44,559 bases of DNA from the NCBI GenBank assembly GCA_964538515.1, contig CAZIEW010000044.1:1-44559 (forward strand), read 5' to 3'. Positions 8,886 through 17,338 of this stretch are shown here, in pieces; positions within the stretch are counted from its first letter, which is position 1, and each line of letters opens with the position of its first letter. The notes under the pieces are model-generated. The model was not told the origin of the DNA, searched no databases, and worked only from the letters and a program-made list of their open reading frames with translations. Both the position numbers and the translations under genes were made by a program. The DNA is from CALBZH01 sp964538515. Its GTDB lineage: Bacteria > Desulfobacterota > Syntrophobacteria > Syntrophobacterales > Syntrophobacteraceae.

Positions 8886-10268
8886 TCAGTCGTCCGAGGA
8901 CTCTCCGTTTTCGGCGGCCAGATCCAGGGCCTTGAGCTTGCGGTGCAGATGGCTCCGCTCGACGCCGATCTGCGAGGCCGTCAACGTGATGTTCCAGTGG
9001 TTCTCCTCAAGCTTTCTCGAGAGGTATTCACGCTCGAACAGATTGCGTGCCTCCCGAAGGGTCGGGCACCGGTACGGGTCGTGGTCTGACGAACCGCGCC
9101 CCAGCTGCGTGAGAAAATCCCGCGGGAGATCCCGCTCGTGAATCGTGTTTCCGGGCGTCATGATGATGAGGCGCTCGATGAAGTTCTTAAGCTCGCGGAC
9201 ATTTCCTGGCCAGGGGTATTGTTGGAGGAGGGAAACCACGCCGGGGTCGAGGTGCTTTCTGCCGATCCCGCTTTCGGAGGCCATTTGCGATACGAAATCT
9301 TCGACCAGCACCGGAATGTCCTGAATCCGCTCCCTCAACGGGGGCACAAGGATGGGAATGACGTTCAGTCGAAAGTAAAGGTCCGCTCGAAAACTGCCCG
9401 CCTCGATCTCCTTGTTGAGATCCTTGTTGGTGGCGGCCACGATGCGAACGTCCACCTGAATCGGGCGGGAGCCGCCGACACGCTCGAACACCTGCTCCTG
9501 GAGAATCCTCAGAACCTTGGCCTGGGTCTTCAGGCTCATGTCCCCGATCTCGTCCAGAAAGAGGGTTCCCCCGTTGGCAAGGTCGAACTTTCCCTTCCGC
9601 CGTTCGTGGGCGCCCGTGAACGCGCCCTTCTCGTGCCCGAACAGCTCGCTCTCGATGAGCTCCTCGGGGATCGCGGCGCAGTTGACTTCGATCATGGGAC
9701 GGTGGCCTCTGCGGCTCAGTCGGTGGATCATCCTGGCGGCCAGCTCCTTGCCGGTCCCGTTCTCCCCCGTGATGAGAACCGTCGCGTTGGTGGGGGCCGC
9801 CCGCTGGATTTGCGCGAGCAAGTCGACGATGACCGGGCTCTTTCCGGTCATGTGGACCTGTCCCGTCGCCTTTTGGCTCAAGAGGATGTTGTCTTCCTTG
9901 AGCCGGTAAAGCTCGAGGCCGTTTTGAATGGAAACGAGGATGCGCTCCAGGGACAACGGCTTTTCCACGAAGTCGAAGGCCCCCAGCTTCGTCGCCCGGA
10001 CGGCCGTCTCAATCGATCCGTGCCCGGAGATGAGAATGACAGGGATCTGAGCAAACGAGCGCTTCAGCTCCTCGAGGACGGCGAGTCCGTCCATCCCCGG
10101 CAGCCAAACATCCAGGAGGACGAGATCCGGCGGGTCGCGTCGGGCTTCTTCGAGACCCTCTTCGCCAGTCTTGGCCAAAGCCACACGGTAACCCTCGTCG
10201 CTGAGGATTCCTTTCAGAGACTGGAGAATAGCGACTTCATCGTCGATGACAAGAATCTTGGGCTTCAC
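8886..10268 (-). CDS. ntrX: Sigma54-dependent response regulator, NtrX-like
   Basis: A 460-residue regulator. An N-terminal receiver carries DD at residues 9-10 and phospho-acceptor D53 in LVLLDVWLPGMDG. The central AAA+ domain has the Walker A GENGTGKE, the sigma54-contacting GAFTGA loop, the Walker B region GGTLFLDEIGD and an R-finger region. The C-terminal Fis-type helix-turn-helix (NWNITLTASQIGVERSHLHR) binds DNA. It is expected to activate sigma54 promoters when phosphorylated by the NtrY-like kinase encoded 18 nt upstream. The order NtrY-NtrX with a DUF4390 gene in front is a layout I associate with deltaproteobacteria. Targets cannot be read from this sequence, but gdhA and the alanine dehydrogenases downstream fit nitrogen control. 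Confidence 0.92.
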   Translation of the reverse strand: MKPKILVIDDEVAILQSLKGILSDEGYRVALAKTGEEGLEEARRDPPDLVLLDVWLPGMDGLAVLEELKRSFAQIPVILISGHGSIETAVRATKLGAFDFVEKPLSLERILVSIQNGLELYRLKEDNILLSQKATGQVHMTGKSPVIVDLLAQIQRAAPTNATVLITGENGTGKELAARMIHRLSRRGHRPMIEVNCAAIPEELIESELFGHEKGAFTGAHERRKGKFDLANGGTLFLDEIGDMSLKTQAKVLRILQEQVFERVGGSRPIQVDVRIVAATNKDLNKEIEAGSFRADLYFRLNVIPILVPPLRERIQDIPVLVEDFVSQMASESGIGRKHLDPGVVSLLQQYPWPGNVRELKNFIERLIIMTPGNTIHERDLPRDFLTQLGRGSSDHDPYRCPTLREARNLFEREYLSRKLEENHWNITLTASQIGVERSHLHRKLKALDLAAENGESSDD

Positions 10269-10286
10269 AAGACCTCTTTTCGACCA

Positions 10287-12521
10287 TCATCCGGGAAGCT
10301 CGATGATGATCACGGATCCTTTGGGGGCGTTGTCCCGGACACGAATGAATCCATTATGATCGGCAATGATGCTGGCGACAATGGCCAGTCCGAGCCCCGT
10401 GCCTTTCTCCTTGGTCGAGTAATACGGCTCGAACATGCGAAGCTTGTCATCCGAAGACAGACCGTGGCCGGTATCCGCACACTCCAACCGGGCGATCTTG
10501 AGGATCGGGTCGTAGAAAAGACGAACCGTGACCGAGCCTTCGCCGCCGTCCAAGGCATGGATGGCGTTCTCGAACAGATTGATCATCACCTGCTTGAACT
10601 GCTCCCTGTCCAGCATGAGGGGCGGCAGTGCATTGTGCTCTTCGAGGAGGAAAGCGATCTTCGGGTAGTTGTGGCGATAGAGGGCCAGGCTATCCTCGAT
10701 GATGACGGCGAGCTCCGTGGGAGCCGGCTGCGCCCGTGGCAGTCGAGCAAACCTGGAAAACTCGTTGACGAGGTGCTTCATGCTCTCCACTTGCTGGATG
10801 ATGGTGTCGGTGCACTCGTTCAGCACCGACTGCTCGCCCTCACCATCCTGCAGAAGCTCGGCATACTTGCGCCTGAGACGCTGAGCGGAAAGCTGAATGG
10901 GGGTGAGAGGGTTTTTGATCTCATGGGCGATGCGCCGGGCGACCTCGCGCCATGCCGCCATGCGCTGGGCCTTCTCGAGGTCCGTCAAGTCGTCGAGTAC
11001 CACCACGACCCCGATGAACTGATCCTTGTCGTCCCGGAGGACCGAGACCTTGATGTAGAGGAACATCGGCCGATTCCCGATCATCACGTGGAGCTGCTGT
11101 TCGAGATGCGGCTGTCGGGTCAGGCGATAGCTCTTCATGAAGGATTTGACGATATCGAGCTGCTGTCCCTGAAGGAGGGTCGAATAATGGCGTCCCCTGG
11201 CTTCGTCCGCCTGAATTCCGAAAATGGCCTCGGCGGAGTGATTCAAGGTCATGATCGTCCCCGTTGAATCGACACTCACGACGCCGGCGGCAATGTTTTT
11301 CAGGACGATCTCCATGTACTGGCGGCGGCTTTCGATCTCCACGTGGCTGCGCTGCAGGGCGTCATAGGCGCTCGCCAGCTTCTCGCGTCCCTCGCGCAGA
11401 TCGCGCACCATCTTGTTGAACGAGACGATCAACATGCCGATTTCATCCGACCGGTCCGTGTCCAGCTCCACGTTCAGGTCGCCCAAGGCGATGCTTTGGG
11501 TTGCGGAGACCAGAGCCTGGATGGGAACGGTCAGCCCTTTGGCCAGAAAGAAGCCGAACCAGATCGCCGCGAAAATGACCAGCAGGGTGACGATGGAAAA
11601 CGTCACGAAGTGGCTGATCTTGAGCGGCTTTTCGAGCAGCTTCATCTGGAGGTAGTCTTCGTAGCCGGAGGCAATCACCGCGAACTTTTCGGTGATGACC
11701 GACGGGAGCACTCGAATGACGACCACATCCCCCTCCCCAGATTCCGGGGCAGAGGAGGGCAGTTTGAAGGCGGTCCGTGTCAGCAGACCTTCCTGTTTGT
11801 TGGCGAAGCTGAACTGTACGATCGGTGACGCCTGACTCTCACGGCTGATGAGCTTCCGGAGGCGTCTCGTCCCGATGGGAGGCATGTCCGCGCTGCGCCC
11901 CTGCATGAGCAGGGCGCCGCTGGGACTGAAGACCAGAATGGCGTCGAGCTGATACTGGTCGATCAGGTCCTGAGGAACGGCAAGCGGGCCTCCGGAGCCG
12001 TCCCCCGATAATCCGGAGCTCGTGAGAAGCTCCTCCGTTACAAGACCGCAGCGATGCGTCAGCTCCTTCCCCTCCTCGACGATGTAGTCCTTGACGAGGG
12101 TGTTCGACTGGTCCAGAGATTGTTCGACTTTTTGGGTGAACCAGTGGTCCATGCTCGAAAAAATGAACTGGGTCGTCAGCCAGAAGAGGGGGACGGTTGG
12201 AATGAGTGTCAAACCGACGAATGCGATCACAAGACGGGTTCGAAGCTTGTGGCCGAGAATGTTTCGTTTGCGCTCGAAAATGAGCTTGACGATGTTGCGA
12301 AGCACCAAATAGGTAAGAAGGAGCAGGAGGATGACGTTGAGGTTTATAAGGGCGAACAGGATATTTCCAAACATCGGAAAGTCGGATTCATATTTCGAAT
12401 ACCAGACTTCGACAAATACAAAATAGATGACCGCAACGGCTAAAGCCACTATCCAATAGAGTTTGGCCCGCTTCTTTTTATCCGCGGGCGGGCCAGAACC
12501 GATCTTTCTTGGATTCCACAT
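10287..12521 (-). CDS. ntrY: Membrane sensor histidine kinase, NtrY-like
   Basis: A 744-residue kinase. Three N-terminal membrane helices (from about residues 22, 50 and 95) precede an extracytoplasmic sensor segment. A further helix (ISHFVTFSIVTLLVIFAAIW) leads into a HAMP domain (PIQALVSATQSIALGDLNVE) and a PAS domain (GVVSVDSTGTIMTLNHSA). The dimerisation/phospho-acceptor box is RRIAHEIKNPLTPIQ with H533. The HATPase has the N box (NLFENAIHAL) and G boxes (DTGHGLS, KGTGLGLAI). It should sense an external or envelope signal and phosphorylate the NtrX-like regulator encoded just downstream. It starts 1 nt after the DUF4390 stop codon, so the two genes are almost certainly co-translated. Confidence 0.92.
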   Translation of the reverse strand: MWNPRKIGSGPPADKKKRAKLYWIVALAVAVIYFVFVEVWYSKYESDFPMFGNILFALINLNVILLLLLTYLVLRNIVKLIFERKRNILGHKLRTRLVIAFVGLTLIPTVPLFWLTTQFIFSSMDHWFTQKVEQSLDQSNTLVKDYIVEEGKELTHRCGLVTEELLTSSGLSGDGSGGPLAVPQDLIDQYQLDAILVFSPSGALLMQGRSADMPPIGTRRLRKLISRESQASPIVQFSFANKQEGLLTRTAFKLPSSAPESGEGDVVVIRVLPSVITEKFAVIASGYEDYLQMKLLEKPLKISHFVTFSIVTLLVIFAAIWFGFFLAKGLTVPIQALVSATQSIALGDLNVELDTDRSDEIGMLIVSFNKMVRDLREGREKLASAYDALQRSHVEIESRRQYMEIVLKNIAAGVVSVDSTGTIMTLNHSAEAIFGIQADEARGRHYSTLLQGQQLDIVKSFMKSYRLTRQPHLEQQLHVMIGNRPMFLYIKVSVLRDDKDQFIGVVVVLDDLTDLEKAQRMAAWREVARRIAHEIKNPLTPIQLSAQRLRRKYAELLQDGEGEQSVLNECTDTIIQQVESMKHLVNEFSRFARLPRAQPAPTELAVIIEDSLALYRHNYPKIAFLLEEHNALPPLMLDREQFKQVMINLFENAIHALDGGEGSVTVRLFYDPILKIARLECADTGHGLSSDDKLRMFEPYYSTKEKGTGLGLAIVASIIADHNGFIRVRDNAPKGSVIIIELPG

Positions 12522-12522
12522 C

Positions 12523-13092
12523 TTAGAAGGTCACCTTATACCAATCGGTTTCAAAATCCCAAAGAGACACAAAGAAGAAAATATAACGGAACAACAACGG
12601 CAGATAGAACTTGGACAGCTCCGCCTTCAGCAACACCTGGCAATTGGCACGGTCTCCCAGTCGCCACAAGGGGATCACGGGGAGGTCTTTCACGGTGCTC
12701 ATACTCCGTTTGGCTTCCTCGAAATCCGACGTGCTTACTTCCCGCTCGGGCTGCTCGGGAAGCTGCACCCGGTAGCGGTTTCTCAGACGGTCGAACTTGA
12801 TGGTGTGCTCGAACACGATGTCCACCAAAGGGGATTGAAACAAAGGAAGGCGACGCTGCTTTTCGACGACGATTCGAAACCGGAAGGTCGTCGGGATACC
12901 GGCACGGATGGCCTCCTCCATCTTGGGGCTGAAGCAGTCTTGCAGCCTGAAGCTCACTTCCAGGTTGCCTCTCGTTCGCTCCAGGCTCACGTCGACAATG
13001 TCCGCCTTGTCCTTGGCCAGAGCGGGAAATCCGCACAGGGCGGTGACAATCACGGCGAGGAGACACACTCCTTGGGCTGATCTCGCGACCAT
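12523..13092 (-). CDS. DUF4390 exported protein
   Basis: A 189-residue protein with an N-terminal signal or anchor segment (GVCLLAVIVTALCGFPALA) that probably sends it through the inner membrane. The rest is a beta-rich domain of the DUF4390 type with many charged residues and a hydrophobic C-terminal stretch (YLPLLFRYIFFFVSLWDF). Function is unknown. Its place in front of ntrY, with one base between them, suggests a role in the signal sensed by NtrY or in its envelope context; that is inference from position. It is the first gene of the minus-strand operon, with a promoter about 40 bases upstream. Confidence 0.8.
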   Translation of the reverse strand: MVARSAQGVCLLAVIVTALCGFPALAKDKADIVDVSLERTRGNLEVSFRLQDCFSPKMEEAIRAGIPTTFRFRIVVEKQRRLPLFQSPLVDIVFEHTIKFDRLRNRYRVQLPEQPEREVSTSDFEEAKRSMSTVKDLPVIPLWRLGDRANCQVLLKAELSKFYLPLLFRYIFFFVSLWDFETDWYKVTF

Positions 13093-13132
13093 AACTCCAG
13101 GCTATCGTTAGGGTTTCTGCTATGACCCCCTC

Positions 13133-13161
13133 ATTCTAGACAAGGATGGAGGGAGTGACAA
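13133..13161 (-). promoter_or_regulatory. Sigma70-type promoter for the DUF4390-ntrYX-gdhA-ald operon
   Basis: On the minus strand there is a -35 hexamer TTGTCA (13156-13161) and a -10 hexamer TAGAAT (13133-13138), each one mismatch from consensus, with an ideal 17-bp spacer. Transcription would begin near 13126, about 33 bases before the DUF4390 start codon. No comparable pair is visible within the next several genes, whose gaps are at most about 50 bases. Confidence 0.6.
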
Positions 13162-13359
13162 GGCCTTTTGGCGTGCCTTTCGCCGTGAATCTCGGAAGCG
13201 GGCGCGAAGTCGACCTCAGCACAAGGGGCTCCCGTTCGAAGGCGAACGACGATGTATCCGTTGAGTCAGCGCCGAAAGGAACGCATCTTGCTTCTTGAAG
13301 GCATGGAGCACGATCAGGTGCTAGACGTTGACTTAAGCAGACAAAAGGAGAGTGGAGCA

Positions 13360-13824
13360 ATGAAGTGGTTGAAAGTGTTGATGGTGGCTGTGTGTGTGTT
13401 GGGGATGAGCGTGCAGGTAGTTGCGGCTGGCGATGCGGGGACGAAAGACGAAGCGGTTGCCATGGTGAAGAAGGCAATTGAGTTCATCAAGGCGAACGGT
13501 CGGGACAAGGCCTTCGAGGAATTCAGCAATCCTTCCGGGAAATTTGTGGATCGAGATCTCTATGTGGTCGTTTATGACATGAACGCCAAGTGTTTGGCTC
13601 ACGGTGCCAATCCGAAAATGATCGGAAGAGACCTCATCGACAACAAGGACGTGGACGGCAAGGAGTTCATGAAAGAGCGCGTGGACATGATGAAGAATCA
13701 GACGACTGCATGGCAGGACTACAAATTCAGAAATCCTGTCAGCAACGAAATCGAGCCCAAGTCCATGTACCTGGAGCGGTTCGAAGACCTGATCGTTGGC
13801 TGTGGCGTTTATAACAAGTCTTGA
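13360..13824 (+). CDS. Periplasmic single-Cache domain protein
   Basis: A 154-residue secreted protein. A signal peptide (KWLKVLMVAVCVLGMSVQVVAA) ends near residue 23. The mature part is a single Cache (sCache_2-like) small-molecule-binding domain: helix with KDEAVAMVKKAIEFIK, then DRDLYVVVYDMNAKCLAHG, MIGRDLIDNKDVDGKEF and a C-terminal strand with YNKS. The ATG at 13360 has AAAAGGAG ten bases upstream; an in-frame ORF extends further up but lacks a ribosome site and would bury the signal peptide. It has no membrane anchor or signalling domain of its own. The chemoreceptor gene starts 190 bases downstream, so it may serve as a soluble ligand-binding partner; that is inference. Confidence 0.85.
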   Translation: MKWLKVLMVAVCVLGMSVQVVAAGDAGTKDEAVAMVKKAIEFIKANGRDKAFEEFSNPSGKFVDRDLYVVVYDMNAKCLAHGANPKMIGRDLIDNKDVDGKEFMKERVDMMKNQTTAWQDYKFRNPVSNEIEPKSMYLERFEDLIVGCGVYNKS

Positions 13825-14014
13825 GACCGGACTTCGGCGTCTCTCATCCGGAGGGCTCGAGTGGGGATTCGGCGCTCTGGATATCTGCCTTCTGCCAGGC
13901 TTGCTCCGGGTCTGCTTGCTCCTCTGTGACGTGGGGGGCAGGCAGGACCGGGGCCCCCTAGCCTGGACTGCCGGAAAAAGCGAAGCAGGCGCCTAGGTCC
14001 AAGGAGACCGTATC

Positions 14015-16354
14015 ATGAAGTTACGTACCAAGCTGGTGCTCGGGTTCTCTGCCGTGCTGTGTGTCATGATTGCCTTGGGGGCACTGGGAACGGTGATGTT
14101 CAAGCGAGTGGGCGCGAACATGGGCGTGCTCGCGAATCGAAGCCTTCCTGCACTTCAGGGCTCTGCAGCCGTCGAACGTGAAGCGCTCAAAACGCTGTTG
14201 CACGAAAAGGAATACCTTCTGTCTAAGACGGAGGATGCCGGGACTCAGACCCGAAAGGCACTGCAAAAGCTGTCTACACAGGTAACAGAGCTGTCTCAGA
14301 TTGCGGCAAAGAGTGGCGATGCGGAGGCATCATCACGAGCTGCGGAGGTTCAGAAGCTGACTGCCGAATACAGCCGCCTTTTCGATCAGACGGTAGCGGC
14401 GCTCCAATCGAACGCCAAGGCCGAGCTTTCGATGGATGAAAAGGGCGCCTTGGCTCGCAGCATCGCCAATGAGCTCATGGAATTGAAGAAGGCCGAGTAC
14501 ACCGAGGCAAAAAATGCCCTCGCGATCATTAACAATGTGAACGCCTGGGCACTGGACATGCGGGTGAGCGAAAAATCCTTCGCGATCGAGCAGAGTCCGC
14601 AGCATCTAAATGCCATCAAACGGAATGTGGCCAGTCTTCTGAAGGCCTTTGAGCAGCTCGAGAAGCTCAAGCCGAACGAGACCGAAAAGAAGCAGATTGC
14701 CAACGCACGGGCAGCCACGGAAGACTACAGCAAAGCCATCGCGGCCTGGGCCGAAGGGCTCAAGCAAGGCGGCGACCAGGAAGCGCTCAAAGCCAATCTG
14801 AAGATCATGAACCGCGCAGGAGACACGCTCAGCCAAGTGGTTGAAGACTACACCCTGGTCAAGCAGGGAAGTGTCGACAAGTCCACGGATGCCGTCTTTA
14901 TCGTGCGTGAGATCGGGGAAACGGTGCTCCTGGCTCAGCTCTCCGAAAAGCGGTTCATCATCAGCAGGGACGCGAAGCACTGGGAATCGCTCCAGCAATG
15001 CATTGAAAGCCTGGCATCCCTCTACAAGAAGCTTCAAGGGACCGTCACGAGCGGGACCGACAAACAGCGCATTGAAAGTGCGGCCCAGGCCACGGAGCAA
15101 TACTGGGCGGCGGCCAAGTCCTGGGCCCAGAACCAGAGCGAGGTGGCCGAAAACGTCCTTCCCAAAATGAAGCACAACGGCGAGCAGGTCCTTGCTTCCG
15201 CCCAGAAGACGCAGGACAATGCGTGGAGTGAGCTCGATTCGGCGAAGTCCTCGACTCAATCCATCGTGTCCACGTCGAACTTCATGATCGTTGTGGCCCT
15301 GGCCATTGGCCTTGCCGTGGGCGCGGTGCTCACTTACCTGATCACCCGCTCGATTACGCGCCCGATCCAACGGGTGATCACCGGTCTCGCAGGGGGAGCG
15401 CTGCAGGTGTCGACCGCTGCGGAGCAGGTTTCCGTATCCTCGGGAGCGCTGGCGGAAGGGGCGAGCGAGCAGGCCGCGGCGGTGGAGGAAACCTCGTCGT
15501 CGCTCGAAGAGATGGCCTCCATGACCAAGCAGAATGCCGACAATGCATCGCACGCGAGCCGACTCATCAACGAAGCCAACCAGATCGTCGGTGAAGCCAA
15601 TGCGTCGTTTGCGAATTTGACGCGCTCCATGGTAGAGATCTCATCGGCGAGCGAGCAGACGCAGAAGATCATCAAGACGATCGATGAGATTGCGTTTCAA
15701 ACCAATCTGCTCGCACTGAACGCGGCCGTTGAGGCGGCCAGGGCGGGGGAAGCGGGCGCCGGTTTTGCCGTCGTGGCCGATGAGGTCCGCAATCTCGCCA
15801 TGCGCGCGGCCGACGCCTCTCGGAGTACGGCCGACCTGATCGAAGACACCGTCAAACGGGTCAAGGAAGGATCGAGCCTGCTCGCAAGAACCGACGACGA
15901 ATTCAAGAAAGTCGCAACGAGCGTGCTCAAGTCGACGGAGCTCCTGAACGAGATTGCCATCGCCTCCCAGGAGCAGGCCCAGGGAATCGAGCAGATCAAC
16001 CGCGCTGTATCCGAGATGGACAAGGTGATCCAACGAAACGCGGCCACTGCCGAGGAATCCGCCTCGGCGTCCGAAGTCATGAATTCGCAGGCAGAAAGCA
16101 TGACGGGTTTTGTGACGGAGCTCATGGCAATGGTCGGGTCGCAATCGCTCACCACGTCTCTTGGGGAAGCTCCGCAGCTTCCCCAAGGGGCTTCGGATAC
16201 CGTCAGAAGGCTCGAAGGAGGGAAACCTGATCGTGAAGTCACGGTGGAGGATCGTGGAAGAGGCCACCGTCTCTCCAAGGCCTTGCCGCCCGCTGGCGGC
16301 GCTCTGAGAACGAAAAGCCCTGAATCGGTTATCCCGTTCGATGAGGATTTTTAA
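14015..16354 (+). CDS. Methyl-accepting chemotaxis protein with long helical ligand domain
   Basis: A 779-residue receptor. Helix 1 (LVLGFSAVLCVMIALGALGT) and helix 2 (FMIVVALAIGLAVGAVLTYL, ~residue 425) bracket a nearly 400-residue all-helical periplasmic region resembling HBM/4-helix ligand domains. Three segments in it share an xSEKxFxI-like motif. A short HAMP-like piece (RSITRPIQRVITGL) leads to the coiled-coil signalling domain, whose hairpin tip has IDEIAFQTNLLALNAAVEAA and GAGFAVVADEVRNLA, the CheA/CheW-contacting signature. There is no C-terminal NWETF CheR-binding pentapeptide. The start ATG follows AAGGAG at 14001. It should report a ligand to a chemotaxis or Che-like pathway encoded elsewhere. 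Confidence 0.93.
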   Translation: MKLRTKLVLGFSAVLCVMIALGALGTVMFKRVGANMGVLANRSLPALQGSAAVEREALKTLLHEKEYLLSKTEDAGTQTRKALQKLSTQVTELSQIAAKSGDAEASSRAAEVQKLTAEYSRLFDQTVAALQSNAKAELSMDEKGALARSIANELMELKKAEYTEAKNALAIINNVNAWALDMRVSEKSFAIEQSPQHLNAIKRNVASLLKAFEQLEKLKPNETEKKQIANARAATEDYSKAIAAWAEGLKQGGDQEALKANLKIMNRAGDTLSQVVEDYTLVKQGSVDKSTDAVFIVREIGETVLLAQLSEKRFIISRDAKHWESLQQCIESLASLYKKLQGTVTSGTDKQRIESAAQATEQYWAAAKSWAQNQSEVAENVLPKMKHNGEQVLASAQKTQDNAWSELDSAKSSTQSIVSTSNFMIVVALAIGLAVGAVLTYLITRSITRPIQRVITGLAGGALQVSTAAEQVSVSSGALAEGASEQAAAVEETSSSLEEMASMTKQNADNASHASRLINEANQIVGEANASFANLTRSMVEISSASEQTQKIIKTIDEIAFQTNLLALNAAVEAARAGEAGAGFAVVADEVRNLAMRAADASRSTADLIEDTVKRVKEGSSLLARTDDEFKKVATSVLKSTELLNEIAIASQEQAQGIEQINRAVSEMDKVIQRNAATAEESASASEVMNSQAESMTGFVTELMAMVGSQSLTTSLGEAPQLPQGASDTVRRLEGGKPDREVTVEDRGRGHRLSKALPPAGGALRTKSPESVIPFDEDF
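16160..16187. repeat. Perfect 12-bp inverted repeat inside the chemoreceptor gene
   Basis: CTTGGGGAAGCT (16160-16171) and its exact reverse complement (16176-16187) are separated by four bases. They lie in the 3' coding region, in the unstructured tail after the signalling domain, where they encode SLGEAPQLPQG. An RNA hairpin this strong within a reading frame is unusual. Confidence 0.7.
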
Positions 16355-16540
16355 GGCCATTGCAGCGTGATGCATTGCCATCCGGCGATACGCGACCGAG
16401 AGCCCATTCAACGAGTGCCACAGGCGAGCTTCCCTGCGCCCGTGGCGCTCGTCCCAAGGGGAGCTTGTTCTCCGAGGACCTCCAGGGTGATCTTCTCTTC
16501 ACTCATTTGCCTTCGATCCGCCCGACGGGGCTCCGACCGC

Positions 16541-17338
16541 CTACTGAATCAGACGCCTCCGCATGGTGTACAGGGCCAGGGGAAAAAAGACGGCCGTAAA
16601 CGCGGCAAGGTAGGCGATGCTCCAGAGCTGAGACCCGCTCAAGTGCCCCATGGCCAGGTCCCGGGTGATCGCAACCAAATGAGTAAGGGGAAGGACCGCT
16701 GCCAGGTGCTGTGCCCAGGCAGGGAGATTGTCCAGGGGAAAGAAGGTCCCGCTGAAAAGAAACATCGGCGTGATAAACAAGAAAATCGGAAGGTTGAATA
16801 AGTCAATGCTGGCGAGAACGCCCGTGAGCACCATTCCGATCGACCCGAATGCCAGCCCTCCCAAGAATGCAAGCGGAAGAATCCAAAAACCCTGAGGGAA
16901 AGCCACCAGTCCGAAACAGCTCACGACCCCCAGCATGAGTCCGGTCGCAATGACCGACTTCGTCGCTCCCCAGACGATCTCGCCCGTGATGACCTCCTCG
17001 AGGGAAAGCGGGGTAGCCAGAATCGCGTCGAATGTCTTCTGGTAGTACATGCGCACAAAGGACGCATAGGTGGTTTCGAAGAATGCGTTGTACATGATGT
17101 TCACCGCCAGAAGCGAGGGTGCGATGAATTGGACATAGGAGATCTGAGCCCCCCGGTAGGGAACCTGCTGGATGAAGACGCTTAGCCCCACGCCGAAGGC
17201 CAGTAGATAGAGGAGCGGCTCGAAAATCGGGGGCAGAAAGTTGATCTTCCAGATCCTGCGGTAGACGACAAGGTTGCGCTGCCAGACGCGCCAAAACCTT
17301 CTTGAAATCCTGAGCGTATTCATAGCGGTAGCAGTCAT
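16541..17338 (-). CDS. ABC-2 type transporter permease
   Basis: A 265-residue integral membrane protein with about six hydrophobic segments and the ABC-2 permease layout of the NodJ/DrrB group: N-terminal cytoplasmic stretch (RRFWRVWQRNLVVYRRIW), first helix near INFLPPIFEPLLYLLAFGVG, and the conserved FSGTFFPLDNLPAW motif before the last helices. It would form the channel of an exporter for a hydrophobic compound, drug or polysaccharide; the substrate cannot be read from the sequence. Its ATG overlaps the stop codon of the upstream ATPase gene by four bases (ATGA), so the two subunits are translationally coupled. An internal ATG (MNTLRIS) five codons in is an alternative start. Confidence 0.9.
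   Translation of the reverse strand: MTATAMNTLRISRRFWRVWQRNLVVYRRIWKINFLPPIFEPLLYLLAFGVGLSVFIQQVPYRGAQISYVQFIAPSLLAVNIMYNAFFETTYASFVRMYYQKTFDAILATPLSLEEVITGEIVWGATKSVIATGLMLGVVSCFGLVAFPQGFWILPLAFLGGLAFGSIGMVLTGVLASIDLFNLPIFLFITPMFLFSGTFFPLDNLPAWAQHLAAVLPLTHLVAITRDLAMGHLSGSQLWSIAYLAAFTAVFFPLALYTMRRRLIQ

Noticed and set aside
9138..11267. A 709-codon open frame on the plus strand
   Set aside because: It is antisense to ntrX and ntrY, which carry complete family motifs; the plus-strand translation shows none.
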